A DNA stretch of 58,612 bases, taken from the NCBI GenBank assembly GCA_003211115.1, contig QCTP01000005.1, positions 1 through 58,612 of the forward strand, given 5' to 3'. Under the pieces are notes generated by a model. It made no database searches. It was not told the origin of the DNA and saw only the letters and a program-made list of their open reading frames with translations. This document shows positions 1 through 9,031 of the stretch, piece by piece (the first letter of the stretch is position 1; every line of letters begins with the position of its first letter). This DNA is from Prochlorococcus sp. AG-673-M19 (GTDB taxonomy: Bacteria > Cyanobacteriota > Cyanobacteriia > PCC-6307 > Cyanobiaceae). A program made the position numbers and the translations under genes.

Positions 1-891
1 GATTCTATGCATGGTTCAGCATCAAATTGTATTAATCAGATCTTTGAAGATTATGATTCGAAACCATTTACTGAAATTAGAGTAGATTATGATCCTTTTT
101 TTGGAGGTAATCCTCCTGAACCGCTTCTAAAGTATTTAGACAACTTGACTGAAATATTAAAAAGAAATTCCAAAAAAGATTTTAAAACTTTAGGCATAAT
201 TTTTGATGGTGATGGAGACAGAATTGCTGTAATCGATGAAAAAGGAAGATATTGCAGTACTCAAGCTTTATTACCATTTTTTATAAGTTATTTAGGAGAA
301 AAGAATAAGAATTCATATCCAGTGCTTAAAACTGTTAGTGGCTCAGACATTATTAGTAATATCTCTAAAAAGCAAAATAGAGAGGTTATTGTGCTCCCAG
401 TAGGTTTTAAACATATTGCAAAAAAAATGATTAAGGAACAAATATTTATTGGAGGTGAGGAATCAGGAGGAGTAGGTTTCGGAGACTTTATGCCTGAGAG
501 AGATGCTTTATATGCAGCTATGATTTTATTAAATGGGATAGCAGAAAATTCAAAATATCTTTATGAAACTTTAGATGAAATTCAAGAAAAATTTGGTCCA
601 AGTTTTTATAGAAGAATTGATATTAAATTCCCAAATCAGTCAGAAAAAGATATTTTTAAAAAATTTATTAATAACAATATTCCTTCAGAAATATGTGGTA
701 ATAAGATTATAGATATTTCAAATATAGACGGTTTAAAATTGAGAATGGATAATAATTTTTGGCTATTATTTAGGTTCTCTGGAACCGAGCCTCTTTTAAG
801 AATATATTGCGAAGCAACATCAGAAAAAAATTTAAATCAGGTTTTGGAATGGAGCCAAAAATTTATAAATACTGTAAAAAATAAAAAATGA
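1..891 (+). CDS. Phosphohexomutase (phosphoglucomutase/phosphomannomutase family), 5' truncated by window edge
   Basis: This is the C-terminal part of an alpha-D-phosphohexomutase, which interconverts hexose 1- and 6-phosphates for glycogen, sugar nucleotide and cell-wall synthesis. The open frame runs in from base 1, so the ATG at base 7 is internal and the active-site serine region lies outside the window. Visible motifs in order are the metal-binding loop DGDGDR, the sugar-binding loop GGEESGG and the C-terminal phosphate-binding motif FRFSGTEPLLRIY. The stop overlaps the rdgB start by 4 bases (ATGA), which suggests one transcript. Whether glucose or mannose phosphates are preferred cannot be read from this part. 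Confidence 0.92.
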   Translation, partial: DSMHGSASNCINQIFEDYDSKPFTEIRVDYDPFFGGNPPEPLLKYLDNLTEILKRNSKKDFKTLGIIFDGDGDRIAVIDEKGRYCSTQALLPFFISYLGEKNKNSYPVLKTVSGSDIISNISKKQNREVIVLPVGFKHIAKKMIKEQIFIGGEESGGVGFGDFMPERDALYAAMILLNGIAENSKYLYETLDEIQEKFGPSFYRRIDIKFPNQSEKDIFKKFINNNIPSEICGNKIIDISNIDGLKLRMDNNFWLLFRFSGTEPLLRIYCEATSEKNLNQVLEWSQKFINTVKNKK

Positions 892-1466
892 AAACACTAT
901 ACCTAGCAAGCAAAAATCAGGGCAAAATTGAAGAATATAAAAATTTACTTTTAGATGTAAATTGCCAATTATTGCTTCAACCAGAATCAATAGAAGTTGA
1001 AGAAAACGGAATTACATTTAGGGAGAATGCAATCAAAAAGGCAAGCGAAGTTTCCCAGAAGACAGGTAACTATGCTATTGCCGATGACTCGGGAATATGT
1101 ATTGATGCCTTGGATGGCAAGCCGGGAATTTACTCATCTAGATATGCAGAAAATGATCAAAAAAGAATAGAAAGAGTTTTAACTGAACTTGATGGAGAAG
1201 AAAATAGAGGTGCATTTTTCATCGCAAATATTTGTGTTTGTTCTCCAAATGGGGATGTGATTTTAGAATCAGAAGCTAAATGTTTTGGAAATATTATTCT
1301 AAAACCAAGAGGAAAAAGTGGTTTTGGTTACGATCCTATTTTTGAGGAGCTTTCAAGTAAATTAACTTTCGCCGAGATGAATAACGAAATTAAAGATTTG
1401 TATAGCCATCGTGCGAAAGCACTTAAAAAAATTATTCCTCAATTGTTAAAATATTTCCCTAATTAA
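888..1466 (+). CDS. rdgB: dITP/XTP pyrophosphatase (RdgB/HAM1 family)
   Basis: A 192-residue house-cleaning nucleotidase that hydrolyses non-canonical purine triphosphates (dITP, XTP) to monophosphates, keeping them out of DNA. The N-terminus has the family signature LASKNQGKIEEY. The middle carries ADDSGICIDALDGKPGIYSSR, and the C-terminal half has GFGYDPIF and SHRAKAL, all typical of HAM1 proteins. Length is normal. It starts on ATG inside the stop of the upstream phosphohexomutase gene. Its TAA overlaps, in antisense, the stop codon of the convergent carotenoid oxygenase gene (shared TTAA). Confidence 0.95.
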   Translation: MKTLYLASKNQGKIEEYKNLLLDVNCQLLLQPESIEVEENGITFRENAIKKASEVSQKTGNYAIADDSGICIDALDGKPGIYSSRYAENDQKRIERVLTELDGEENRGAFFIANICVCSPNGDVILESEAKCFGNIILKPRGKSGFGYDPIFEELSSKLTFAEMNNEIKDLYSHRAKALKKIIPQLLKYFPN

Positions 1467-2950
1467 TTGCTCACCCAAGACCCATGCAAGCCATGAGGAA
1501 TAGATATTGGTAACTGATAAATAGCTAATTCCTTTAAATCTTTAGCATCCAATATCACTAAATCGCTTCCTCTTCTTTCTCCATTCCATAAAAGTATAAA
1601 TAAAAATCCCTCATCTTCTTTAGAAGAGTTTTCTGATGGAACCATAATTGGTTCACTTACAAATCCACTTGGTCCTGCTGACCAAGAAATCTCTTCTTTT
1701 GAAATTAAATTTATTTTTTTTATTGCTTGAAGTGGAGCGTTACCTAGCTTTTCAGTTGTGCTTGCCATCCAACTAAAAGTTGCTGTTAATCCTAAATTTT
1801 TAGGATTAACCACAGCAAACTCACAACATTGTTCACTTATAGTCTCAAGCTCACTAGTTTTTTTCTTTAAATCAATAGTTGATCTTTTCAGTTTTCCTTC
1901 TGGATATTTATCAAAGTCAATATCCCTAAAATTCTCGTCTGGACCAACTGATGGAAAATCATCATAAAAAATACTATCTAATATTATTTTGGAATCTTTT
2001 TCATAAGCATTTACATGATGAAAAACGAATCCTTCCGGAGCATCGATTATTAATGGGGGCTGACCTCTAAACAATCCACTTTCTCTGGGGATGATAAAAA
2101 ACTTGGCTTTCTTATTTGGATTCGACTTTAAACATTGAGCTGCACCTCTTTGGCCCATTACAAATGGAAGAGGGTTGAAGTCTATAGCATTCTGTAAGAA
2201 TATTGCCCAATTAGTTGTAATTGCGAAATCATGAAGGAATGCAAAGCCATTAAAACTATCTTTTCTATCATATAGGAGCTCACCTGGATTTTTACCGGCA
2301 TTATTAAATTCCATTATTCTTATAGTACTTTTTGGCCCGGTTTGAACTCCAAAAGTTACTAAGAGTTCTTGAGATGCATTTGAGTTTAAGTCTATTTTAG
2401 GATGAGCACTGAATGCTTCGTTAGGCTTGAGCACCCCTTTTAATGTTGATAAACCAATAGTGTCAAGACTATCAGGATCTAAGGCATGTGGACCGGCTGC
2501 TTCCCATAATGCAAGAACTTCATCTCCCAATTTAACTACGTGAGTATTAGCGATATTCTTGAATTTTAAATCTAAGGCATTATTTAAAATACCTCCATTC
2601 TTTTGAGTCCCAAAAACACCTCTATAAATAAATTTATTTATTTTTTCTTCTTCTAAGTAACCTTTGGTTTTTACAAATCTATTTGTCAAGAATGGTTGAC
2701 CATTTTCGAATTTTATTGATGTGATCATTCCATCCCCATCAAATGGATGATGTACCCATTGTCCACCTCTCTCTAATATCCCAGGTCCATTTCTTAATAA
2801 TGTTCCATTTAAATCATTAATTTTCTCACCTTTGCGAATTGTTAATGGTTCCTTTGTTAGCTCTTTCTCTACATTTTTATACGCACTAGACCAATCTTCT
2901 TTATTAAAACTTTTAACTTCATTAATTTTTTTATCTTGTAAATTAGTCAC
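1463..2950 (-). CDS. Carotenoid cleavage oxygenase (RPE65/CCD family)
   Basis: An iron(II) dioxygenase of the carotenoid or apocarotenoid cleavage family, about 495 residues. Candidate iron-binding histidines stand in the usual spacing: NTHVVKLGD, FLHDFAITTNW, FHHVNAYE, and the C-terminal IPHGLHGSWV. LRNGPGILERGG and HPFDGDGMI near the N-terminus are also typical. The longest frame begins on TTG at 2989; I prefer the GTG at 2950 because the protein then starts close to the conserved part, but neither has a visible ribosome-binding site. The substrate (apocarotenal or intact carotenoid) cannot be told from sequence. It converges on rdgB with overlapping stops. Confidence 0.9.
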   Translation of the reverse strand: MTNLQDKKINEVKSFNKEDWSSAYKNVEKELTKEPLTIRKGEKINDLNGTLLRNGPGILERGGQWVHHPFDGDGMITSIKFENGQPFLTNRFVKTKGYLEEEKINKFIYRGVFGTQKNGGILNNALDLKFKNIANTHVVKLGDEVLALWEAAGPHALDPDSLDTIGLSTLKGVLKPNEAFSAHPKIDLNSNASQELLVTFGVQTGPKSTIRIMEFNNAGKNPGELLYDRKDSFNGFAFLHDFAITTNWAIFLQNAIDFNPLPFVMGQRGAAQCLKSNPNKKAKFFIIPRESGLFRGQPPLIIDAPEGFVFHHVNAYEKDSKIILDSIFYDDFPSVGPDENFRDIDFDKYPEGKLKRSTIDLKKKTSELETISEQCCEFAVVNPKNLGLTATFSWMASTTEKLGNAPLQAIKKINLISKEEISWSAGPSGFVSEPIMVPSENSSKEDEGFLFILLWNGERRGSDLVILDAKDLKELAIYQLPISIPHGLHGSWVSN

Positions 2951-3022
2951 AATAAAATAATTTTTTTTTCTATTTTCGCCAAAAATCAATTGAATTGTGG
3001 CTTATTCGAAAAAATTCATATT

Positions 3023-3628
3023 TTATTGATTTTCAAGCATTCCTTTACTGCTTGGAACTGAATCAGCTCTTCTCAGATCTATTTCTGTAGCCATTCTCAT
3101 TGCTCTTGAAAAAGCTTTAAAGCAAGCCTCAACTATATGATGCGAATTACTACCTCGTATTTGATTAATATGGAGTGTAATACCACCGTTATTTACGAAG
3201 GCAATAAAAAACTCTTTTACCAGTTCAGTATCATAATTTCCTATCCTAGGAGCTTTCAATTGAAGATCATAAGATAAATGTGGTCTGCCAGAGCAGTCCA
3301 AAGTGACTTGAACTAATGCTTCATCTAATGGAGCAAAGAAATGTCCAAATCTGCTTATTCCTTTTCTTTCTCCTAGGGCTTTTGAAAATGCTTTGCCTAA
3401 TGCAATTCCTACATCTTCATTTGTATGATGATCATCAATATGGGTATCTCCAATTGCCTTTATTTTTAAATCGAACAAACCATGACTTGATATTTGGTGA
3501 AGCATATGATCTAGGAATGGTATACCAGTATCAATGTCGGAAATCCCTTTCCCATCTATGTTTATAAATACAGAAATATCTGTTTCATTTGTTTTTCTTT
3601 TTATTTCAGATTGCCTTAGAGCTGACAT
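3023..3628 (-). CDS. hisB: Imidazoleglycerol-phosphate dehydratase
   Basis: Step six of histidine biosynthesis: dehydration of imidazole glycerol phosphate to imidazole acetol phosphate. The 201-residue monofunctional form has the two metal-binding repeats with [16 protein letters not shown] in the first half and [18 protein letters not shown] in the second, plus [16 protein letters not shown] near the N-terminus. It starts on ATG. fabI lies 20 bases upstream on the same strand and the carotenoid oxygenase follows, so the three may be cotranscribed even though their pathways are unrelated. Confidence 0.97.
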   Translation of the reverse strand: MSALRQSEIKRKTNETDISVFINIDGKGISDIDTGIPFLDHMLHQISSHGLFDLKIKAIGDTHIDDHHTNEDVGIALGKAFSKALGERKGISRFGHFFAPLDEALVQVTLDCSGRPHLSYDLQLKAPRIGNYDTELVKEFFIAFVNNGGITLHINQIRGSNSHHIVEACFKAFSRAMRMATEIDLRRADSVPSSKGMLENQ

Positions 3629-3648
3629 TTTTATTTACAAAAATTAGT

Positions 3649-4431
3649 TTACATTCCATTAATGCAATAACCTGCATCAACATAAATTGTTTGGCCTGAA
3701 ATGCCGCTAGAGAGATCACTTAATAAAAAAGCAGCAGTATTACCTACTTCTGTTTGAGTGACTGTTCTGCGTAAAGGAGCCTTTTCTTCAACGTTGTGAA
3801 TCATATCTAAAATGCCACCTATAGCAGAACTCGCAAGTGTTCTTATAGGTCCAGCACTTATTGCATTAACTCTGACTTGTTTTTCTGGTCCAAGTTCTGC
3901 AGAAAGATATCTCACTGAAGCTTCTAAAGCTGCTTTTGCAACTCCCATAACATTGTAGTTAGGAATCGCCCTCTCTGATCCTAAATAAGTTAAGGAGACA
4001 ACTCCAGCACCATCACTAAAAAGTGGTTTTGCTGCTTTACATAAAGGTGCTAATGAATATGCACTTATATTAAGAGCTCTATCAAAACCCTCTGATGAGG
4101 TAGCACTATAATCTCCAATCAATTCGTCGCGACCTGCAAATGCCAAGCAGTGTACTAATCCGTCAATTTGTCCCCAATTGTTCTTTATATTCTCAAATAT
4201 TTCTTCTATTTGCACTGGATTTTGAACATCAAGAGGCAAAAATAACGATGGATTTAAGGGCTCAGTTAGTTCTCTAACTTTAGATTCGAATCTTCCTTTA
4301 TCATCAGGTAAATATGTGATTCCAAGTTCTGCGCCAGCTTTTGAAAGTTGTTGAGCAATACCCCATGCTATTGAACGATTGTTGGCAATTCCTGTAACGA
4401 GAATTTTTTTGCCAGTTAGATTTAGAAGCAT
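3649..4431 (-). CDS. fabI: Enoyl-[acyl-carrier-protein] reductase (NADH)
   Basis: The last step of each fatty-acid elongation round, reducing trans-2-enoyl-ACP with NADH. It is a short-chain dehydrogenase of 260 residues with the FabI-type cofactor loop GIANNRSIAWGIAQ and the catalytic YNVMGVAK (Tyr-x6-Lys). C-terminal GISGQTIYVDAGY is the usual family ending. ATG start. It faces the thioredoxin-like gene across about 100 bases that must hold both promoters. Confidence 0.97.
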   Translation of the reverse strand: MLLNLTGKKILVTGIANNRSIAWGIAQQLSKAGAELGITYLPDDKGRFESKVRELTEPLNPSLFLPLDVQNPVQIEEIFENIKNNWGQIDGLVHCLAFAGRDELIGDYSATSSEGFDRALNISAYSLAPLCKAAKPLFSDGAGVVSLTYLGSERAIPNYNVMGVAKAALEASVRYLSAELGPEKQVRVNAISAGPIRTLASSAIGGILDMIHNVEEKAPLRRTVTQTEVGNTAAFLLSDLSSGISGQTIYVDAGYCINGM

Positions 4432-4535
4432 TTTGTTTATTATTTCTATTATTCTCCTATATAAAAGGACCTATCTTCGCGGATTACTGCAAAATATATA
4501 ATAATTCTCAAATATAAGAAATATTTAGTTTAAAC

Positions 4536-5129
4536 ATGGTCAGAACAAATTCTATGATTTTGGAATTAGGTTTTCGATTACCTAATTTCGAAATGTTAAA
4601 TGTTAATTCTTCGAATAATGAAATTTTTAATTCTCATAATTTAGATGATAGGCATTTACTTATAATGTTTATTTGTGCCCATTGTCCCTTTGTTAAATAT
4701 ATTGAAAATCAAATTTTCACCTTAAGTAAAGATATTGAGTCTACTGTACAAACAGTTGCTATTTCTAGTAATGATATTTTGACTCATCCCTCAGATTCGC
4801 CTGAGAAATTGAAAGAACAGGCTCAATTTCAAGGATGGAGTTTTCCTTATTTATTCGATGTAAATCAAAAATTTGCCAGGGCATTAAAAGCGTCTTGTAC
4901 CCCAGATTTTTACTTTTTTTCGAATAAAGGGGATGGGAATTTCTCATTGTATTATCACGGCCAATTAGATAGAAGTAGACCAGGTAATAATATTCCTATA
5001 ACTGGGGAAGATTTGCGTTCTGCAGTAAGAGATTTGTATCTTGATCATTCTTATCCTTCAAATCAGATTCCATCGCTTGGGTGCAATATTAAATGGACTC
5101 CTGGTAAAGAACCGAGTTGGTTTAAATGA
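4536..5129 (+). CDS. Thioredoxin-fold (AhpC/TSA-like) redox protein
   Basis: A 197-residue thioredoxin-fold protein of the redoxin/AhpC-TSA superfamily often found in cyanobacteria. The CAHC motif at residues 47-50 (ICAHCPFVKYIE) replaces the classical CGPC active site. Later AISSNDILTHPSDSPE and SCTPDFYFF are shared with this group. No signal peptide is apparent. A second in-frame ATG at 4554 could be the true start, because conserved sequence (LELGFRLPNF) begins there. The substrate is unknown. It is followed on the same strand by the aminotransferase gene after about 50 bases. Confidence 0.8.
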   Translation: MVRTNSMILELGFRLPNFEMLNVNSSNNEIFNSHNLDDRHLLIMFICAHCPFVKYIENQIFTLSKDIESTVQTVAISSNDILTHPSDSPEKLKEQAQFQGWSFPYLFDVNQKFARALKASCTPDFYFFSNKGDGNFSLYYHGQLDRSRPGNNIPITGEDLRSAVRDLYLDHSYPSNQIPSLGCNIKWTPGKEPSWFK

Positions 5130-5182
5130 ATTAAAATAATTTTCTACCCATATAAATATCGTTTAGGGTTAGTATATTAACT

Positions 5183-6388
5183 ATGCAGATACCACCATTT
5201 ACCTTAGATAGACAGTACCAAGAAATTGGTTCTGAAATTGAGAGTGAGGTTTTAAAAGTTTTAAAAGGGGGGCAATATATTAAAGGAAAAGAGATTACCA
5301 AATTTGAGGAAAAATTTTCTAATCTGATTGGAGTTCAAAATACAATAGGCTGTAATAGTGGAACTGATGCTTTGGTTTTGGCTTTGCGCGCACTTGGCAT
5401 TGGTGAGGGTGACGAAGTGATTACCTCATCTTTTAGCTTTTTTGCAACTGCTGAGGCTATTAGCGCAGTTGGTGCTAATCCAATTTTGGTGGATATAGAT
5501 CCAGAAACTTATCTTATTAATACTCAATTAATAGAGCAAGAAATAAATTCTAAAACTAAAGCGATTATGCCAGTACATCTGTTTGGAAATGCAGTGAATA
5601 TGACTTTAATAAAGTCATTGGCTGATAAATATAATTTAAAAGTAATCGAAGATTGCGCGCAGGCAACATGCACAATGTGGAAAAATTCTAGAGTTGGCAG
5701 CATAGGTGATATAGGATGTTTTAGCTTTTTCCCTACGAAGAACTTAGGAGCTGCTGGAGATGCTGGAGCAGTAACAACATCAGATCAAAAAATTGCGAAA
5801 AAAATTAGAGAACTAGCTGTACATGGAAGCCCAATAAGATATCACCATACTCAAATTGGATACAACAGTAGACTCGATACTGTTCAAGCTGCCGTATTAA
5901 ATATCAAAATAAAATATGTTTCTAACTGGATTAAAAATCGTCAAAAAATCGCTAATAATTATTTTGATTTATTAGAAAAAAACCCATTTATTAGTTTACC
6001 AAAAATCAGTTCTAATTCTATTTCTCATTCTTGGAATCAATTTGTTATCAAATTAAGAAATGAAAAGTATTTTTTAAAGGAAGATTTTTCAAACTTATTT
6101 GAAACTGATTACAAAAAGTATTATTCCTTAAGGAATTTAGTAAAGCAACAACTTTTTGAAAAGGGTATTAACTCAATTATTTATTATCCAATTCCAATTC
6201 ACGCACAAATAGCTTATAAAAATAAAAATTTTTCGAGAACAAAACTCATAAATACAGAAAGAACTTGCACAGAAGTTTTAAGTCTTCCAATGTTTCCTGA
6301 AATTTCTTATGAAGAACAAGTTTATGTGGCAGATAATTTAAATAAAGTTTTAAAAAATTGTATAAATGAAATTCAAATTTCTGCATAA
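5183..6388 (+). CDS. DegT/DnrJ/EryC1/StrS-family sugar aminotransferase
   Basis: A PLP-dependent aminotransferase of 401 residues that in this family adds an amino group to keto-sugar nucleotides for lipopolysaccharide or capsule sugars. GCNSGTDALVLALRALGI, EDCAQATCT and FFPTKNLGAAGDAGAV (with the PLP-binding lysine) are in standard order. It starts on ATG. There is no adjacent sugar pathway gene, so the exact substrate is not inferable. The 3' end overlaps the convergent photolyase gene by 16 bases. Confidence 0.92.
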   Translation: MQIPPFTLDRQYQEIGSEIESEVLKVLKGGQYIKGKEITKFEEKFSNLIGVQNTIGCNSGTDALVLALRALGIGEGDEVITSSFSFFATAEAISAVGANPILVDIDPETYLINTQLIEQEINSKTKAIMPVHLFGNAVNMTLIKSLADKYNLKVIEDCAQATCTMWKNSRVGSIGDIGCFSFFPTKNLGAAGDAGAVTTSDQKIAKKIRELAVHGSPIRYHHTQIGYNSRLDTVQAAVLNIKIKYVSNWIKNRQKIANNYFDLLEKNPFISLPKISSNSISHSWNQFVIKLRNEKYFLKEDFSNLFETDYKKYYSLRNLVKQQLFEKGINSIIYYPIPIHAQIAYKNKNFSRTKLINTERTCTEVLSLPMFPEISYEEQVYVADNLNKVLKNCINEIQISA

Positions 6389-7809
6389 AGTGATTTAAAT
6401 AATCTTTGTTGCATATTATGATTGACAATAGGCTTTGAATAATTATTTTTTTCTAAAATAGATATCTCACCATTTAGTAGATCTGTATTTGACACTTTAG
6501 ATAATTCAGGAATCCAAAATTTTATGTATTCACAAATAGGATCAAATTTTTTTGCTTGAGTATATGGATTAAAAATTCTCAGAGGTTTTGGATCCATGCC
6601 GCTACTTGCGCTCCACTGCCATCCCCCATTATTTGAAGCTAAGTCTCCATCAACCAATATCTCCATAAATTTATTCTCACCCATTTGCCAACTGCATATA
6701 AGGTCTTTTACTAGAAATGAAGCGACTATCATTCTACATCTATTATGCATCCATCCAGAGCTATTTAGTTGTCTCATTGCAGCATCAACTATTGGCACAC
6801 CAGTTTCGCCGTTGCTCCAATGCTGAAACCATTCATTATTATTTTGCCACGGAAATTGATCCCATTTTTTTCTATATGGCCCCCTTTCGAGTTCTGGAAA
6901 ATGGAATAAGCAATGTTGATAAAATTCCCTCCAAACAAGTTCTTTTTGCCAAGTTTCAATTGATAAGTAATTTTCGTGATTTTCAAAACCTGATTTTAAA
7001 TTTAATGTGGCATTCCAAACTTTTCTAATACTGATGGTTCCGAATCTGAGAGATGCACTTAAAAAAGATGTTCCATTATAGGAAGGTAAATCTCTTGCAG
7101 AATTATAAGAATATATTTTTTTTTCGTTAATAAAGTTTTCTAATAGTATTTCTGCAGCCTTCTCACCAGGTCTACAAGGACAGATCTTAGATCCAGAAAA
7201 TTTGATATTTTTAACAAATTTCTTTAGAACCGAATCGGATGACTTTATTATCTTTTTTTCTTTAAATATATTATCTAAATCTTTTATCCGTAAAATAACT
7301 TTATCTTGATCATATGAACCTAATAAATTCATTTTTAATTTAAGGTTTTTATAAAAAGGTCCATAAACCGAATAAGGTTTATTATTTCCTGAAAATATTT
7401 TTGAAGGTTCCATCAATAAGTGATCCCAAGATTCAATAACTTGTATGTTTTTTCCCTTTAAATTATTTTTTATTTGTAAGTCTCGATTAATCTCATAAGG
7501 TTCAATTGATTTATTCCAAAAAACAAATTTAGCATCTATAGTCTTTGCTAATTCAGGAATTATTAATACTGGATCTCCTTCTCCTATAACTAGCCTGCTA
7601 CCAATTTCTCTCCAATTATTTCCTAACTCTTGAAGCGAATTTCCTAGAAACCAAGCTCTTGAATTTGCATTAAAATCGTGTGAATAATTTTTATCTAAGA
7701 TATAAGTTGATGTAATAGCATTTGATAATGAAAATGCTTTTATTAAGGCTTGATTATCGGATATTCTTAGGTCCTTTCTATGCCAGAAAAGTATTCTAGG
7801 ATTATTCAT
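6373..7809 (-). CDS. phrB: Deoxyribodipyrimidine photolyase (class I)
   Basis: A light-driven flavoprotein that splits UV-induced cyclobutane pyrimidine dimers; 478 residues. The N-terminal antenna-binding domain opens with LFWHRKDLRISDN. The C-terminal FAD domain has WMHNRCRMIVASFLVKDL and DGDLASNNGGWQWSASSG. The frame is open further upstream, but I chose the ATG at 7809 because it sits in a 4-base ATGA overlap with the Nudix stop and puts the conserved strand right at the N-terminus. Cryptochrome-like function is possible for the superfamily, but the full photolyase motif set favours repair. Confidence 0.95.
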   Translation of the reverse strand: MNNPRILFWHRKDLRISDNQALIKAFSLSNAITSTYILDKNYSHDFNANSRAWFLGNSLQELGNNWREIGSRLVIGEGDPVLIIPELAKTIDAKFVFWNKSIEPYEINRDLQIKNNLKGKNIQVIESWDHLLMEPSKIFSGNNKPYSVYGPFYKNLKLKMNLLGSYDQDKVILRIKDLDNIFKEKKIIKSSDSVLKKFVKNIKFSGSKICPCRPGEKAAEILLENFINEKKIYSYNSARDLPSYNGTSFLSASLRFGTISIRKVWNATLNLKSGFENHENYLSIETWQKELVWREFYQHCLFHFPELERGPYRKKWDQFPWQNNNEWFQHWSNGETGVPIVDAAMRQLNSSGWMHNRCRMIVASFLVKDLICSWQMGENKFMEILVDGDLASNNGGWQWSASSGMDPKPLRIFNPYTQAKKFDPICEYIKFWIPELSKVSNTDLLNGEISILEKNNYSKPIVNHNMQQRLFKSLYAEI

Positions 7810-8369
7810 GATTCGTCTAAAAATTGTTGTGCTCTGTACCAAGCAGTCACAGTTTTTGCGTCAAGAATTTCATCCCCACTAGAAAAAAGATTATCTAATT
7901 CGTGGGGATCTAAAATTAATACTTCTATATCTTCATCTAAATCTCCTTTCACCTCGGAATTTAGTTTCCTCAAATCACGTGCTAAAAATAAATGAATCTC
8001 TTCATCTGCATAACCAGGTGCTGGGACAAGTGTTCCTAATTTATCCCATTTTTCTGCACTAAATCCAGTCTCTTCTTGTATTTCTCTTTTTATTGAATTA
8101 ATAGGAGTTTCGCCTATTTCTAACGTACCTGCTGGGAATTCTAATAAATACCTTGAAACAGCAAATCTATATTGCCTAAGAATTATAACTTTATTATCTT
8201 TTGTAATCGGTACAGCTAAGGCAGCCCCAGGATGCTTAATGTATCCATATTCACCTTCATGCCCATTTGGAAGCTCAATTCTATTAATTTCAAAACTAAA
8301 TTTTTTTGATTCTAACTCAGAGATTTTTTCTTTAAAAATTGATCTTTTTATAAGATTTTTATTGGTCAT
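7806..8369 (-). CDS. Nudix hydrolase, ADP-ribose pyrophosphatase type
   Basis: A 187-residue Nudix enzyme, probably hydrolysing ADP-ribose or similar nucleoside diphosphate sugars. The Nudix box begins at GTLEIGETPINSIKREIQEE and runs on through TGFSAE. PAPGYADEEIHLFLA downstream resembles the ADP-ribose-specific subgroup. ATG start. It overlaps photolyase by 4 bases and follows folK on the same strand, suggesting a folK-nudix-phrB operon. Confidence 0.9.
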   Translation of the reverse strand: MTNKNLIKRSIFKEKISELESKKFSFEINRIELPNGHEGEYGYIKHPGAALAVPITKDNKVIILRQYRFAVSRYLLEFPAGTLEIGETPINSIKREIQEETGFSAEKWDKLGTLVPAPGYADEEIHLFLARDLRKLNSEVKGDLDEDIEVLILDPHELDNLFSSGDEILDAKTVTAWYRAQQFLDES

Positions 8370-8416
8370 AATTTTTAAATAAAAATAGCCTAACAGTTAT
8401 TTTTTGCTTTTGTCTA

Positions 8417-8983
8417 TTAAGTAATAGACCATCTTGGGTCTTCAAATTTTTTGATTTTTTGACTTCTACTTAAAATTTCAGATAGTGGGGTAATAACGAA
8501 ATTACGATTAATGTATCTAGGGTGAGGTAATGTTAATTCCTTATCAATTATATGAAAATCTTCCCACCATAGAACATCTAAATCAAGACATCTTGATAAC
8601 CATTTCTTCCCTTTTGGAGTCTTTTCACGTCCAAAAAAAATCTCTAATTTTTTTAGCTTTTTTAAAAGCAACTTTGCATTTTTTGTTGATGGCTTTGGAA
8701 AATAATTACTCTTTACAAGGACAAGAGTATTAAGATAGTTTGGCTGTTCATTTTCAACTCCATGAGGTGAAGTCTCATATATTGAAGACCATAAAAAGTT
8801 TAGTTTAGATTTTCTGTTTTCTTCTTTTTTAGTAATGGATTGATCTCCCCACTCTTTTATTATTTCTTCTACTTTTGGTTTGGAAACTAATAGAGACTCT
8901 ATAGGGCTTCCGAATTTACTATCAATATTTGCTCCTAGGGATATACATAGGCCATTTTTGATATTAAGATTTGATAATTCCAC
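8417..8983 (-). CDS. folK: 2-amino-4-hydroxy-6-hydroxymethyldihydropteridine pyrophosphokinase
   Basis: The folate pathway enzyme that transfers pyrophosphate from ATP to 6-hydroxymethyl-dihydropterin. Family signatures are [15 protein letters not shown] at the N-terminus, [18 protein letters not shown] in the middle, and the C-terminal [11 protein letters not shown] followed by [18 protein letters not shown]. The gene lacks an ATG: GTG at 8983 (188 residues) is chosen and TTG at 8995 is the alternative. Its start lies about 50 bases from the divergent chlD start, so both promoters share very little space. Confidence 0.93.
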   Translation of the reverse strand: MELSNLNIKNGLCISLGANIDSKFGSPIESLLVSKPKVEEIIKEWGDQSITKKEENRKSKLNFLWSSIYETSPHGVENEQPNYLNTLVLVKSNYFPKPSTKNAKLLLKKLKKLEIFFGREKTPKGKKWLSRCLDLDVLWWEDFHIIDKELTLPHPRYINRNFVITPLSEILSRSQKIKKFEDPRWSIT

Positions 8984-9031
8984 TACAAAAAACAAAGTTA
9001 TTGGATAAATTCTATATCAGGCATTTTTAAA